Shown here piece by piece: positions 43,001 to 55,000 of a stretch of DNA of 64,000 nt (the stretch's first letter is position 1; each line of letters starts with the position of its first letter). The notes below the pieces were generated by a model that saw only the letters and a program-made list of their open reading frames with translations, searched no databases and was not told where the DNA came from. Origin of the DNA: Progne subis subis (lineage: Eukaryota > Chordata > Aves > Passeriformes > Hirundinidae); contig JAKJHU010000039.1 in assembly GCA_022316685.1 (NCBI GenBank), positions 7,497,808 to 7,561,807 on the forward strand, given 5' to 3'. The position numbers and the translations under genes are program-made.

Positions 43001-44619
43001 TAAGCCTCCAGCAGTTCCAAGAATTATCTGTGAAATAAAAAGCTCTGTAAGAAAAAGTTATACCAAATACTATTTTTCTATTCTTTTATAACATCAAATA
43101 TTGAAGATAAAGTGTTTCACTTCCACTCTGTAGCAGCAATTTAGCATCTTTTGTAAAAGGAAGAAACTGTGACTCTTTGGCAGCTTAAAAAAACATAATC
43201 AGAGAATATGTGAAAAATCCTATCATTGCAATGCTTCTGAGCTATCTAATAGTACACTAGTAGTACCAACCTAAATGAATTCAGAAACATACATTAAAAA
43301 AATTTGTTCTTTGAGGAAGTGTGAAAATTAAAAATGAAAAAACAATTTTTGAAACTGCTCTTTGAAATATGTTAATCTAAACTGGAAGTTGTAGCAGGAA
43401 GCAACATCATTTCTTGACATGTTTATTATTGGATTCCATAAATATTCATTATAATTTACAATCTTTTATTATTTATCTCCCTGTATTAAACATTTGCTTT
43501 TTCCTCCCAAGATCACCTTTTATGTATGTGGGTTAAAATAATGAAAGGAATATATATACATATTTTTTTTAATTGATAGATATTTGATAATACAATTGAT
43601 AATACAATATTCATTGTATTACTGAACTGAAACAAACCATCAAACCCCAAAGGTTGATGGTAAATGGAAGGCTTACAGTTACCATTTGTTCTAAGAGAAA
43701 TGAGTTCCCAAAATAAAATTTTAAGGAAAGTCCATAGATTAACATCACTTTATCAGTATATGATGCTGTACTATGGCAAAGTGAGGAACCAATTTGTTTT
43801 GCAATGCAATATTCTTTCGTCAAAGGGAACAAAAGGCAAAAATCTGTCAACCCCTGCTTGGCTCACTGTGCTCTGGCAATCTTGCTGAACTGTTCTGTGA
43901 AAGAGGTTGCTGTGTTCTGGAAACAACAGCTCCAACAACTCATAAATGACAGACCAAGCACATAACTAGTGCCTCCTCAAACTCACAAATTTTATCATGA
44001 TGCATGGCAAATAGCACTTGGGCTGACTTCAGAGGTTTGCCATTCAGAGAATTTCCTAATGACTTATCATTTGTGTGCATGCTTCACTGACTAGCTAAGG
44101 ATCAGTATGCCTGAGGGGAAAAAATGATAGGAGCTGTGACTCAAGGAGAAAGCTTTTGGCCTGAAGCCAAAGTGGTGAGTTTTACTTCGAAAGTCATCCA
44201 CATAAATGCAAAAAAATGACATGCAGCCTTATTATTCCTGCATACTCAACAGTAACTGGAGGCAAGGAGTCAGGTACAGAGAGAATAATAAATAACTCTC
44301 ATGCTGTTTGTGAAAGGAACAGAAAAAGCCACATCTAATTTCATGTCCATTTTTAATAACATGAGGCTTTATGTCAATAGTCTGATGTTACACATGGCAT
44401 CTATTGAAAACATGGAAGCTCAAGCTTTAGATCCTAGAAGATATTGATGCATCTTTGTCTATAGCAAATCCTCCTATTATCATCAAAATTTTTCACTGAA
44501 GATGAAAAAAAAGGGATTAAGTAACACAACCCCATTCTGGAGTATTAATTGCTATTGCATTATTGTTTATAATGACTTATTAAAGAAATATGGGTATTGA
44601 TATTAGATCAATACCCAAC

Positions 44620-45280
44620 TGTGACCGACAAAAACTCTCTAACAGTTTAAAGTTAGAAAGTGTATGTTTATTACGGCCGGGCAGCACGTGGGATATTTCC
44701 CTAATTCGCACTGCGAAATTCACAGGTAATTACAAAGCCTTTTATTTACAAAAGTGTTGAATATCCAAAATACAAATGCATATTCATACCCCTTCACCTC
44801 CCATTCTTCGCTTCATATGCTAATTGGCAAAAAGGCTATTAAGCATGCGTACTTTGTTTCTTAAAATGAGTCGGGGGTCTATTTTGGGGAGGGGTCACCC
44901 AAAATGAGGAAGTAACATGAGTCTTCCTCATCCTGACCTTTCTACCTTTTCAATGCATTCATGACAAATGGATCCTTGGTAGAACTTACAGTTTCCTGTG
45001 TTCAATGGGTCCTTTAAGCAGGAAATCTGCAGCTATCTTATGTCCTATTTACCACATTTTGTTTTTCATTACAAGCACAAGTACATAAACATAAACCTGA
45101 CAAGAAATGAGTTACAAGATCCGGGGTAGCTTATCTAAGATCTGGCTTCTGTTAACTGCAAACAAAGATTACCTATCTACTTCAGCTAATTCAGCAACTT
45201 ATTATCTTAACTTTCCTAAAAATCCTTAGTTCCTCAAAATTAACATCTCATTAAGGTAAAGAGAGCAGTGATGCAGCAAT
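44620..45280 (-). mobile_element. ERV-type LTR, minus orientation
   Basis: The left end TGTGACCGACAAAAACTCTC, then GTATGTTTATTACGGCCGGG (minus-strand AATAAA at 44672-44667) and CCCTAATTCGCACTGCGAAA, belongs to a repeat family that I recognise from bird genomes. Further parts are CATATTCATACCCCTTCACC and AATGAGTCGGGGGTCTATTT. The right end is unresolved and no clear target duplication was found; CCAAC near 45352 is only a partial match to the left flank CCCAAC. Confidence 0.6.
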
Positions 45281-45711
45281 ACTTGGGTAGAACAGTCTTC
45301 AATTCCTTTACATGGCAGGGATAGAGGAGTATTCACCTTAGATGCAGCAGACCAACCCTGATCGTAGGAAAATAAAGACTGTTGGAGCTGTGCTCTATTG
45401 TGCCTGCTCTAAATACCTCCTCCATCAGGAGGAACACAGTTCACAAGACCCATCTAATCAGCCAGGCATGGGTTAGCTCAAGGGCTTGAAACAAACCAGA
45501 CTCCCATCTGCCAGAGCAGTGCCAGGCTCTAACACGTGTGGTCAGCAGCTCTATACAGAGCACTAGAAACTGAAGCTGACTTTGACTGGTCAAGGGTGGC
45601 TGTGCCTACCAAGCGTGCTCAGGAATGGTAAATGGCCTGTACAGCTGCTGACTGTCACTGAACTATATTACTCCTACCCTGTTTGCTCCAGGCCTTCTGG
45701 CATAAGGTTAC

Positions 45712-46391
45712 TGTGGTGGTGTGTTTCTGTTAAGCTATTGTTAAGTTATTCTCCCAATGGTTTATCCCTGTTACCCACCTGGTGTGTTGGGTTTTACCCC
45801 AAGTTTTGTCCTCCCTTGCCCTCCTGTCATTCACCTCCTACATCCCCTTGTTACTTCATTTACATGATGTCAATACTTCCTAGTCCCTTCCCTTATTTCC
45901 AGAGTGTTCCCTGTCAGTCCTAAACTCTGCCTGGACATTCCCCTATTCTTCCGCCCCCTTGGCCCATGTGACCCTTTCCACTCCCCTTGCCTTCGCTACA
46001 GGTAGCCAAATTGTGAGTCCCTCCTTAATCCCCTCCCCATTATACTCCTAATTGGTTAGAGAATTGTATCCTCCCCCTGTTCCTCCCCCATTTAAAAGAC
46101 TGTGCAAGAGCCGACTCTGGTTTTCTCGCCACTGCACTCCTTCGGGGAATAAATCCTTTGAGATACACGCAAGAAGCCCCTTGCTGTCCTTTATTCTGAT
46201 CCACAGTGCATCACAAGCGATTGCTGTTGAGAGCAGCCTTGCCACTGCAGTATTCAGCAGCACTGCTCCACTGCTACCCAAGTGGTCGCTCTCAAAGCAG
46301 TTCCAGGGTGTGTGAGCTAGCTGGGGTTCCTCCAGCATTGCATCAGTGCTGGGTGCTGCTTCACTCACAATTGAGTCAGTATTGTCCTACA
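45712..46391 (+). mobile_element. ERV-type LTR, about 680 bp, plus orientation
   Basis: It runs from TGTGGTGGTGTGTTTCTG to GTATTGTCCTACA (TGT...ACA ends). It contains a C/T-rich U3, a TATA-like TTTAAAAGA at 46091-46099, and AATAAA at 46148-46153 shortly after GCCACTGCACTCCTTCGGGG. This is the U3-R-U5 layout of a retroviral LTR. No flanking duplication matches and no internal coding region follows, so it is a solo or truncated copy. Confidence 0.65.
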
Positions 46392-48997
46392 CCTGAGTTG
46401 TTTTCATGTGCTCCTGCCGTGTAGAACCCAGATCCAAACTCAGGAGACAGGGAAACACATTTGGATATACCTGCAAGGATCAACCTGGATCTAGCAATAC
46501 CATTCCAAATGGTAAAGCAGGAAACTGCTGACTTCTCATGGAGTCAGCTTCATGACTCTGTTCAGTCTCTTTCTGAATTCCAGAATTAAGAGTGAAGTGT
46601 TGAAATTCAGGACTGGCTCTACACAAGAAAGAGCATGTTGGATTAGTACAATTCCGTGAAAATAAAGAATAAACATATTGCTTCTAGCCAGTCCGCCATG
46701 TCACGGTGAGACCCCATTGTACGCACTGCAGGTAGGCCACCCCCACTGCTCTGTTGATTCCACTGGAGCACCGTACAGAAATCCTTTTAACATTAATGCC
46801 TGTCAGTCATACAGACAAATACTTGGTTCAGGAGACACCCAAGCAGGAACAGTAGCTAAACATCACAGGGCTCAGTGAGAAAGAAACTGACTAATAGTGT
46901 TCTTATTTCCTTTAGGCAATTGCAATAAGCAAGCAGATTGTGTGTCTTTTATCTGGCTACTTTTTTCCCCAAATAGATGCAAATTTCTGCTTCTCACAAT
47001 AAAAACCAGTAATTGTATCTGACACAGCTTTCACATTGAATCTGGGTTTTTTTCAGAAGTTTAATTAACTTTTGATTGCTATAACATGTTTCAGTGTCTG
47101 TTTTTTAATTGTATGAAGGACTAAACAAAATACTAATCTACATTTAATTGTGTATTAAATTTTTGCTGCTTTCTTTAAACACAACTAGCAGATAAAATCG
47201 ACTGCTCAAATCACAGAACTGTACTTCCACAACAGGAATACCAGCTTTCTCTGCAAACAATTCTGACATTTGTGGGGACACTAAATTGGCTCTGCTGGAA
47301 GAGCTAGAGGTGGACCAATTCTGATGCTAAAGAACTGGAGCCGAAAAGCCATGACCTTCCTCAGAGGTATGGTGCAAAGCACAAAGATAAAAACCACAGT
47401 ACCATCTTCCTCTCAGTCAACTTCTCCCAGAAGTCTGCAATGGTTCTTTCAAATGCTAAACAGACCTGGGGGGCAGTTTGGAAGGCAAAGTGGATGATAG
47501 TTTTCACTCTGTCTTCTCTGGAAGAGCTGTTTCTGGTAGCTGTTCACAGGCATTGTGCAATAATTGTGGTCTTTGATTGACAGGACTGCTCATTTCTGCT
47601 GACTTGTACTAGGGAAATTCTTCATGCCCTCTTTGCTTTTCTTATTTAAATACCTCTGGAGGAAGGAGGATGATGGTTGGGAGGCAGACATACTCCTGAC
47701 CTCTGGAGAGTACTTTGAATAAGTCAGTACTAAATACAGTCATCATAATGTGGCTTACACAGTAAAATTATTCTAACACCACCAGCTGATCCTCTCTGCA
47801 CTCACACCACTGTTGAGCAATACCTTGTCTCTTCCAGCTAATCAGCACTTCAGCTGACATATCTGAGGCTGGGTCTTAAACTACACTGAGAAATAGGCTA
47901 CAAAAAATAATCACCAAATATAGGAGCCAGAGAACCTATTTGTGCTATTTTTGATAAGGCAAGTAGCTCAAACTGAGAAACAAAATAAGTAAAGTGGAAG
48001 AAAAAGAGAAGAAAAAGAGGTTATCCTCCAACAAAAAGCAAAGGACTTGACTCATTATCATAAACGTCACTTCAGAAACTAATCACACTAACATTCTAAG
48101 CTGTCCTGTGGCAGTTTAAACGTCTGGGACTAAAGATATTGCATATCTTTTTTTGGTTTCTTTGATGATTGACCTGTTGTTTCAACATGGCCAAATTAAA
48201 ATTGTACTTAATTTCAATATTAATCCCAGTTTACAAATTCTCTTGTGGAAATATCTTTACCTTGTGATGGAAATTTTCAATTCATTGTTGCACATTCCAC
48301 TTTCCAGGCCATTCTCTGATGATGAGTCTTTTAACAGCAATCTTTAACAGCTGGCACAAAGATATCTATTGGTTCTGTCTCACCTTTCATACCAGTAGTG
48401 GCCACCACCTATGATTCTTTACTAAATGATTCTAAATGATTGAAATTATTTGATTTGTTTGGCAAGGGAAGAGTTACAAATTTTGTAAGGGAGAAAATGA
48501 AATGTTGAAATCTAATTCTTCCCTTGACATTCTGGAGCTTTTCAGCAACATCTCTCCCAAAGGAGGTAGTTCTACCAAGATACAACCCGTGCCAGCAACC
48601 TCCTTTGTATCTTTGCTATCTAAGTGCCACTGCAGCTTTGTATAGTTTCTCTTCAAAACAGATAGTGGCAACTCTGTCAGTATGATAGCTGCATGAAAGA
48701 CCATAGATCACGTTTCAGACACCAGACAAAGGAAAAACATCCCAGATACATCTTGTCCCTTCAAAGGTCCAGTCAACTCCTGCCCCTGCCAAATGGCATG
48801 CAACACCAAACTTAATAGTAACTACAAACACTACCTCCCCCCATCCCCGGCCAAAAAAAACATCCCCAGGGAAGAATTCAACCACTTGAGGTCATTTTGG
48901 TACTGAAAGACAAGGAGAAAGCGAAGTCCCTGCACAGGCAGAGCTTCCTTCCAGCAGCCACCCACCTCTTGACAAAAGGATTTGTTCCAAATATGCA

Positions 48998-49160
48998 CAG
49001 AATCACAGAATGGAAGTATATGCTCTGTTGGAAGGGACCTATCAGAATCTTCAAGTCCAACACCTGGCCTTGCACAGGACACCACAGGACACTTGCTCAA
49101 GAACCACATCATGTGCCTGAGACTGTCATCCAAATGCTTCCTGAACTCAGACACTTAAAA
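48998..49160 (-). mobile_element. CR1 LINE 3'-UTR fragment
   Basis: Plus-strand order: CACAGAATCACAGAATGGAA, GTTGGAAGGGACCTATCAGA, AAGTCCAACACCTGGCCTTG, CACAGGACACCACAGGACAC, ATGTGCCTGAGACTGTCATC and AAATGCTTCCTGAACTCAGA. This is a CR1 3' region in reverse complement. The left end keeps the terminal octamer; the right end fades near 49160. Confidence 0.85.
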
Positions 49161-50578
49161 GGGTAGGAAAAATACACCTCTGCTGCAATTTGTGAGACTG
49201 CCATCTGCCCCTCTGAAAGAGAAAATATCAGAAAATAACCGGAAATGTCTTCTGGGTACCATTCTCAAAACACCTACTTTCAGATCCAGTGACAACAAGC
49301 AGAGAGGATACAGGAAATAATCTGAGACAACTGTCAAATCCAAAATATGCAGAAAAATGTCTTTATATAGTACGTGATAAAAATACCGATATATTTTATG
49401 CATGGATACATTCTTTAGATGTCAGGAATTGGGGTTTTTACATAAAACCCACAGTCAAATCCAAACCCATGCCTAAAATTTATCTAACAAATTTACTATT
49501 ATTCTTTGGCATAAAAAGAGAGGCCCTTAATCTAATAGGCCAGAAAGATTCAAGAAATTCAAGGGGCAACAGAATTATTTGGCTTCCCAGGGAAAATACA
49601 ACATAATTCCACCAAGAATCCATAAATAAACAATGATGTCATTCTAATTTTTTCTATGCAATGTTTCACAGGCATTTGTATTGAAACTTGCACATGAATA
49701 AATGTTCTCTATCATATCCTGGTGTAAATAATGGCACAGGACCAAAAAACAATCAATATCCTTATATATTAATATCCCTCTATAATCTGCTTATTATAAT
49801 TTGATGAGACTGTAGCAAAATCCATTTTTCTTAACAATCAATTTATATTGCAAATATATATGGAAAACCCTTTCATTTTAAATGGATTTCTACCTCATTA
49901 AACTCTCTTAATGAGTCTGGGGATACAGCTTTCAAGTAAATGAACAGAAGGTATTTTAAATAAAATTAGCTGAGTTTAAATAAAAACATATTGTATTTTA
50001 CAATACCCTACAGCTAGCAAAAATGAGCTATTTCATACACTAACCACCTAGTACAATTTCCCATCCTTCCAGGAAGGTTTGCTTTGGGAAGAGCCACCTC
50101 ATTTAGCACACATCAAGAATCTTCTTTTAAAATGACAGACAGAAGCCAAACATATCCTCATGTGCAACATTGATTATTCAGAAAAGCATATTGGCCCTTT
50201 CTGTTCAATAGGGATCTTTGGTAATCTTACTCTATGATTGACTCCAGGTACTAAAATTCAGCTTCTTCCTCACACTGCTATATATTAATTTTTTAAAATA
50301 CAGTAATTTTTAATCACAATTGTAAAAATAAAATCTTTTGTCATAAAATGAATTTGGAGAGAGATACTGAATTCTGCATGATTCTATCCTGACTTGAATG
50401 AAGGCAGTATTGTTCAAAACTTGTCTCTGACAGAGCTCATGTATGGGAGAAATACACAGCTCTTCCAGTTTTGGAGCTGTTCAAGGAATATCAGGGTATG
50501 TAGCCAAAAACTTGGAAGAAAATAAAAGAACTACGTGTGTAATAGATGATATAAAAATTTGTGCTGAAACCAAAGTAA

Positions 50579-51112
50579 TGTTGTCTAATCCCAGCATGAA
50601 TATCTGTCTGGGAGTTGTATATCCCAGAGAATCTCCATCCACAAGATTACATTGAAACCAGCCTGAATATTCTCTGGAAGATGTGTGTTTCAGGAGATTT
50701 TACCAGAAATAGCCTGGATATTCTCGGGAAAATGTGTATTTCAGGAGATGTTACCGGAACCAATATGAATATTCGTCTCATCTTTACCGGAACCAATATA
50801 AATATTCATCTAGAAGGACTGCATCCCAAAGAAACTTTACAACAAAGAAAGAGACATGTCTCAACATGTAAGACAAGACCACCGAAAAGAAGGGATCCCT
50901 CAAAAGGGATTGAGAGGGTATAAAAGGAACACTCTGATAACTGTATTTCGTGAAACATGGTGGAGTAGTGCCAGAGAGCCCTTCCCTGTCTCACCCAGTA
51001 CTGTTCGCCTGGCACAGTACCGAACTAATTTTTACTTGTGGCTGTTTATGATCGTATTTTTACGATGGAATAAAATCTTTATATTAATCAAATTGGCTAT
51101 CCATTTATAACA
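50579..51112 (+). mobile_element. LTR with tandem GAATATTC-bearing repeats, TATA box and poly(A) signal
   Basis: Probable ends are TGTTGTCTAATCCC and CATTTATAACA. The U3-like part has four tandem units starting at 50654, 50706, 50757 and 50790 (52, 51, 33 and about 28 bp). Each begins GAAACCAG, GAAATAG or GAACCAAT and carries GAATATTC or a one-base variant. Then come TATAAAAG at 50919-50926 and AATAAA at 51069-51074, 143 bp further on, as expected for U3-R-U5. No target duplication was confirmed and no internal region is present. The family was not identified. Confidence 0.7.
50654..50817 (+). repeat. Tandem enhancer-like repeats in the LTR U3
   Basis: Units 1 and 2 (about 51-52 bp each) share the core AGCCTG.ATATTCTC.GG, then GTGT.TTTCAGGAGAT and TTACC. 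Units 3 and 4 are shortened but keep the palindromic core (GAATATTC or AAATATTC). It resembles the repeated enhancers of retroviral U3 regions. Confidence 0.8.
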
Positions 51113-51539
51113 ACTTGTAATATTTTAACCTTTCCCATTAGAAGTAGGATCTCGTTTCAAAACTACACACTTCTTTTGCCCAGATGATTTGGATCACTAG
51201 CTAACCCTTTTAACTGCATTTTCTGTTCCCTCTGCTCCAAAATGCAGAACCATTGAAGAGAAATAGTCCAACCTCATAGACTGATCTCAGCCAACTGAAA
51301 CACAAACAAGTAATGAACAAAAGAAATTACAAACAGTATTCAGATTTTCTTTTTCCTGCATAAATTATACAGCATGCTGCTCTTATCACAAGCACGTAAC
51401 ATTTCTCCACCAGAAGACAAGGAGATCTTTCATTTCTCATCAAACTAAGAAACCAAAGCCCGCTTTCTGCTAGCTACTGAGGCACAGGTAAGTAGAGCTG
51501 TAGAAATACTTTATTTAATTCTGTTCCAAAGCCTGTATT

Positions 51540-52090
51540 CAGCCCCCTCCATAGAGAGGGCAGATCAGAAGCCCCCGTTTAACCATCCGCACAAGGTCCC
51601 GCCTCACGCTCCGCGCCGCCCGCGACCCGCGGGCTCCGGCCGGTGCCGATGCCGGAAAGGCGGCACCCGGCCCCGCCCTCAGCGCTGCGGGCCCGCCATG
51701 GCGGCGGCGCGGCCGGCGCGGGCCCGGGCTCTGCTGCAGCAGAGCGTCTCTGCCCGCCTGCAGGTGCGGCCGCCCGAGCGCGGCTCCGAGGCCCAGTGGG
51801 TGGAGGTAACGTGGGCCGCGGGCCGCCCCCACCCTCGGCACGGCCCCGTCCCCCCGCGGAGCGGGGCCGCTCGGGGCGGGAAAGCGCTCCCTCCTGTGCG
51901 CGTCTGCTCCGGCGCCGAGAGGGTGGGCGTTCAGACTTTTGAGGGGAACGCGCTATTCTCCTTTTCCGGGCTGGGCTGCGCTTCGGGCAGTTTTCTAACC
52001 TCGTCTCATTTCCGCTCCAGCGCGCTCTCCTCCCCTCCCCTGGTTGTCAGCAAAGGTTGTGGTCAGTCCCTTCGGCAAAGGGACAAGCCG
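51540..52090. promoter_or_regulatory. DTD2: CpG island: DTD2 promoter and exon 1
   Basis: GC-rich, CpG-dense block beginning about 150 bp upstream of the DTD2 ATG and running some 280 bp into intron 1. No TATA box was seen. The transcription start is probably within 51560-51690. Confidence 0.85.
51698..51805 (+). CDS. DTD2: DTD2 exon 1 (36 codons)
   Basis: ATG in strong context (GCCCGCCATGGCG). It codes [20 protein letters not shown], then [16 protein letters not shown], and ends GAG|GTAACG in phase 0. Human DTD2 has ARALLQQC...ARLQIRP...AQWVEV in the same place. ORFs reading on into the intron are artefacts. Confidence 0.95.
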
Positions 52091-55000
52091 TAAGAGGCCG
52101 AGGTTGGCGCACAGCGGTATCTCTCTGCTGCTCTTTTTCTCTCCCTGTGGTCCGCAGAGTCCTCCGCAGGCAGAAGTCTTTTCAGGAGCATCACTGCTCC
52201 ACGACAAAAAGCTTCCCTTCTAACTGTGTTGTTCCTTCTTTTCTTAAACGCTCTTTCACAGAAACACTACCTGGTGGGCTCAGCTGTCGGCTTTGTTTGT
52301 TGTGTGATAGTGTTAACTTGGAGAAGAAAGCCCGTGTAGGGCAATGGGACTATGGCAGCAGTAGTTCTGATGTTGTTTGGGTTTTTTTTTTTCCAGGACA
52401 CTAACTAAAAATGAAATTTAGCACGTAGGCCACCACGCAGGTTGAGGAAAATACTGTATTTTCCCCCTTATCCTCCCGCAGGCTTCTGAGGGAGGGAGGT
52501 AGGTAGGTAGGTCTGCAGTCTCTGGTCGATGTGCTGTGCATATTCCCAGGGCTCCTTACCAAAGCACGAAGGCTGCCCTTTGGAATGCACTGCCCTGCTA
52601 TAGTTGTCATTGCTTGTGAGTTACCTACACTAGAATAATTAATTTCTGCCATTGTCAACTATTTAGCCCATGGGGTTTTTTGGTTTTGTTTTTTGTCCTT
52701 TTTAAAGACTTACAACAGAAGGGGCTTAATATTTGCATAAATTTAAAAAAGTAAAAGTTCTAGTATGGTTAAAGGGTTTATGCATTCATTCAACACATCT
52801 GAAGAGAGTTCACTATTTCCCTTTCACATTAGCTTTAAAACATTTCTTCTTGTTCAGAAGGGACGGGTAGATCCAGCAGAACTAGCTTCTGCAGTATGGT
52901 CTGGGAAGCCAGAAAGTTTTACTGGGAAGTAATAGGTGTCACCTCACAGATACTGTGTTTCACAGATGTAGTGTGTCTGTCTATATTGCATCATTAGTCT
53001 CTCAGTATAAGGTTAATTACAATAAAATTTGCTTAGTCCAGCATAAATTAACTATCAGAGAAATAACCTGTTTCTCACTTGCTAATCATGGAAGTAATTG
53101 TAGATCTAATAAAGAAAAGCAGAAATGTAATTTTATTGTCTTTCTTTTAAACTATCTTAAAAGGTACATGTTGTGGTTGAGAGATATGAGTAACTTTGCT
53201 GCAAGGAGGTTATGTAGTTTATCTCTCTACTTTGCAAAATCACTAGAAAAGTAATAGATAGCACTAAAGGAATCCAAAAGAGATTTGGGTTGTTTTCAGC
53301 AGATATTTTTCAGACATGAACCTTACTAATATTTGTCATGGGTACCTGGGAATCTCTTCTGGGTAGCTGGGACTTTTTAAGAGAAGTCTGTTTTAACAAG
53401 AACTAGTCACCATGCAGAAAAAAAAAAAAAATAGAAAGCCAATTGGAAATTCGTATTTTCTCTAGTATGACTACTTTAGAGGTCAATGGAAGGAAATTTT
53501 GCTGCTGACATTTATTGGTAGAGTAATTTTACTCCCTATTTTCGCATGTCAACGCAAAAACACAAAAATAACAAACCTCATCAGCTATTATTTACATCAG
53601 CCAGTGTGTTCCTGATGTTTTATGACCAGTTAACAGCAGGACCTCACCTTGAGATATTTCTGACATGCTATAAATGGCATATCATGTAGGTGGCTTTGAA
53701 TAGCTTCTGAGCTCTAAGAGACCCCTGAAAGGTACTTTAGGAACTTCAGAGCAGATGTTCTTTATCTGCAAAAAGGTTAGGAGTGTACTTTATACATGAA
53801 TCTCTGCCTTCATTGTGTTTTCATTAATGAGTTTTTTGGCTTGTTGAGGGTTGCTTGTTTATGGAAAATTGTGGCTATCTACCATCCATAAAAGGTTTAA
53901 GTAGACAGCAAAATAGGAAGTAAAAAAGGAATTGTTCTTGTAAAGGTAGGGGTGAAATAAGGTAAGGTTTGGTGTATTTCATAACTGTGGGAGAAAAGAA
54001 ATAAAATGAATATTCAGCTGAAAAGTGCCTACACTTTATGCAAGGAAAACTTTCTTTTCCTTATCTTCTTTCCCTTGACTTGTTTTCCAGTTACTATGGC
54101 AAAAAGAGGTGCAAAATACCAGGCACAGACTTGTTCTGTGACCTGTGGCAGATGATGTAATCTCTCTTTGCTGCACTGAATATAAAAAGTATGAAGAAAT
54201 CTTCCCAGAGGGTAGTAAATCTGAACTTAAAATGGAAGTGTCACAGAATAATTTATGTAAGTTAATTTCAATAACTGACTTTCTAAGAATTACAAAATAT
54301 CTGTTTTTATTATCCATTGTATTTTCCTGGAGGAAAATATAGGAGAAGGTAGAGTAGAGATAATATTTTGCAGAATGTATTTCAGTTTTTCTAATGAAAT
54401 CCTGAAAAATACAGATGAATATATTTAGTAAGGAGGGTAATGAAGGGGTCTGTTGGTTTTTTCCTGCAAAAGAGCTAAAAAGCAGCATTTGGAGGCAGCG
54501 TGGCTAAGGCTGTCTATATGGCATTGGGGCTGGGTACTTCAGCCCTTCATCATGTTGCTGATCTGATGATTACTTAAGACAGCTGTATAATAACTGCCAG
54601 TATTGCATAGTATCTTGCTTTGCTGGTTTATTTATGTAGGCATTTTACTGCTCACAGCAGATCCACATAGAGCACAGCTTTCCTGTCCTGTCACTGTGTA
54701 AGTTCCTTGCAGTGGCTGTTTACACACCAGCATGTTGAATTTATTATTTTCTTACTTAGTGGTATATTGCTTGAATTTTTGTGCATTAAATATAGGTCTG
54801 AGGAGCAGTCAACTAGGCTTTGATAGGTGACAGGGCAATGGCAATGGTTTTGCTTTGCTTCAAAAAGTTTACACATTACATTGACAACAAGCACAAGTCT
54901 TAGGACACGTGGAGCACTGATATAAGGTCAGACAGATGTATGTTATTAGGTTTGGTCTTGTAATTGCATTCAATTTTACATCTTCAATTAAGAAAACTAA

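Larger units (their letters stand above)
37047..51697. other. NUBPL-DTD2 intergenic region, repeat-rich
   Basis: 14.65 kb between the divergent genes. Beyond the CpG flank it holds two CR1 copies and four LTR-type elements, listed separately. The stretches 38.1-39.1, 40.2-44.6, 46.5-49.0 and 49.2-50.5 kb show no gene, RNA or repeat that I can name. Mammals have GPR33 between these genes; no seven-helix receptor reading frame or obvious remnant was seen here. Confidence 0.7.

Noticed and set aside
46048..46424. ORFs of 72-106 codons near 46.2 kb
   Set aside because: They lie within and across an LTR (with its own TATA-like and AATAAA signals) and show no retroviral or host protein domain.
47200..48720. 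Possible degraded gene in the NUBPL-DTD2 interval (for example the 76-codon frame at 48474-48704)
   Set aside because: I tried to read it as GPR33 or another receptor and found no conserved segment; evidence insufficient.
54036..54488. 150-codon minus-strand ORF in DTD2 intron 1
   Set aside because: No recognised domain, ordinary intronic composition, no splice-linked partner, antisense to DTD2.
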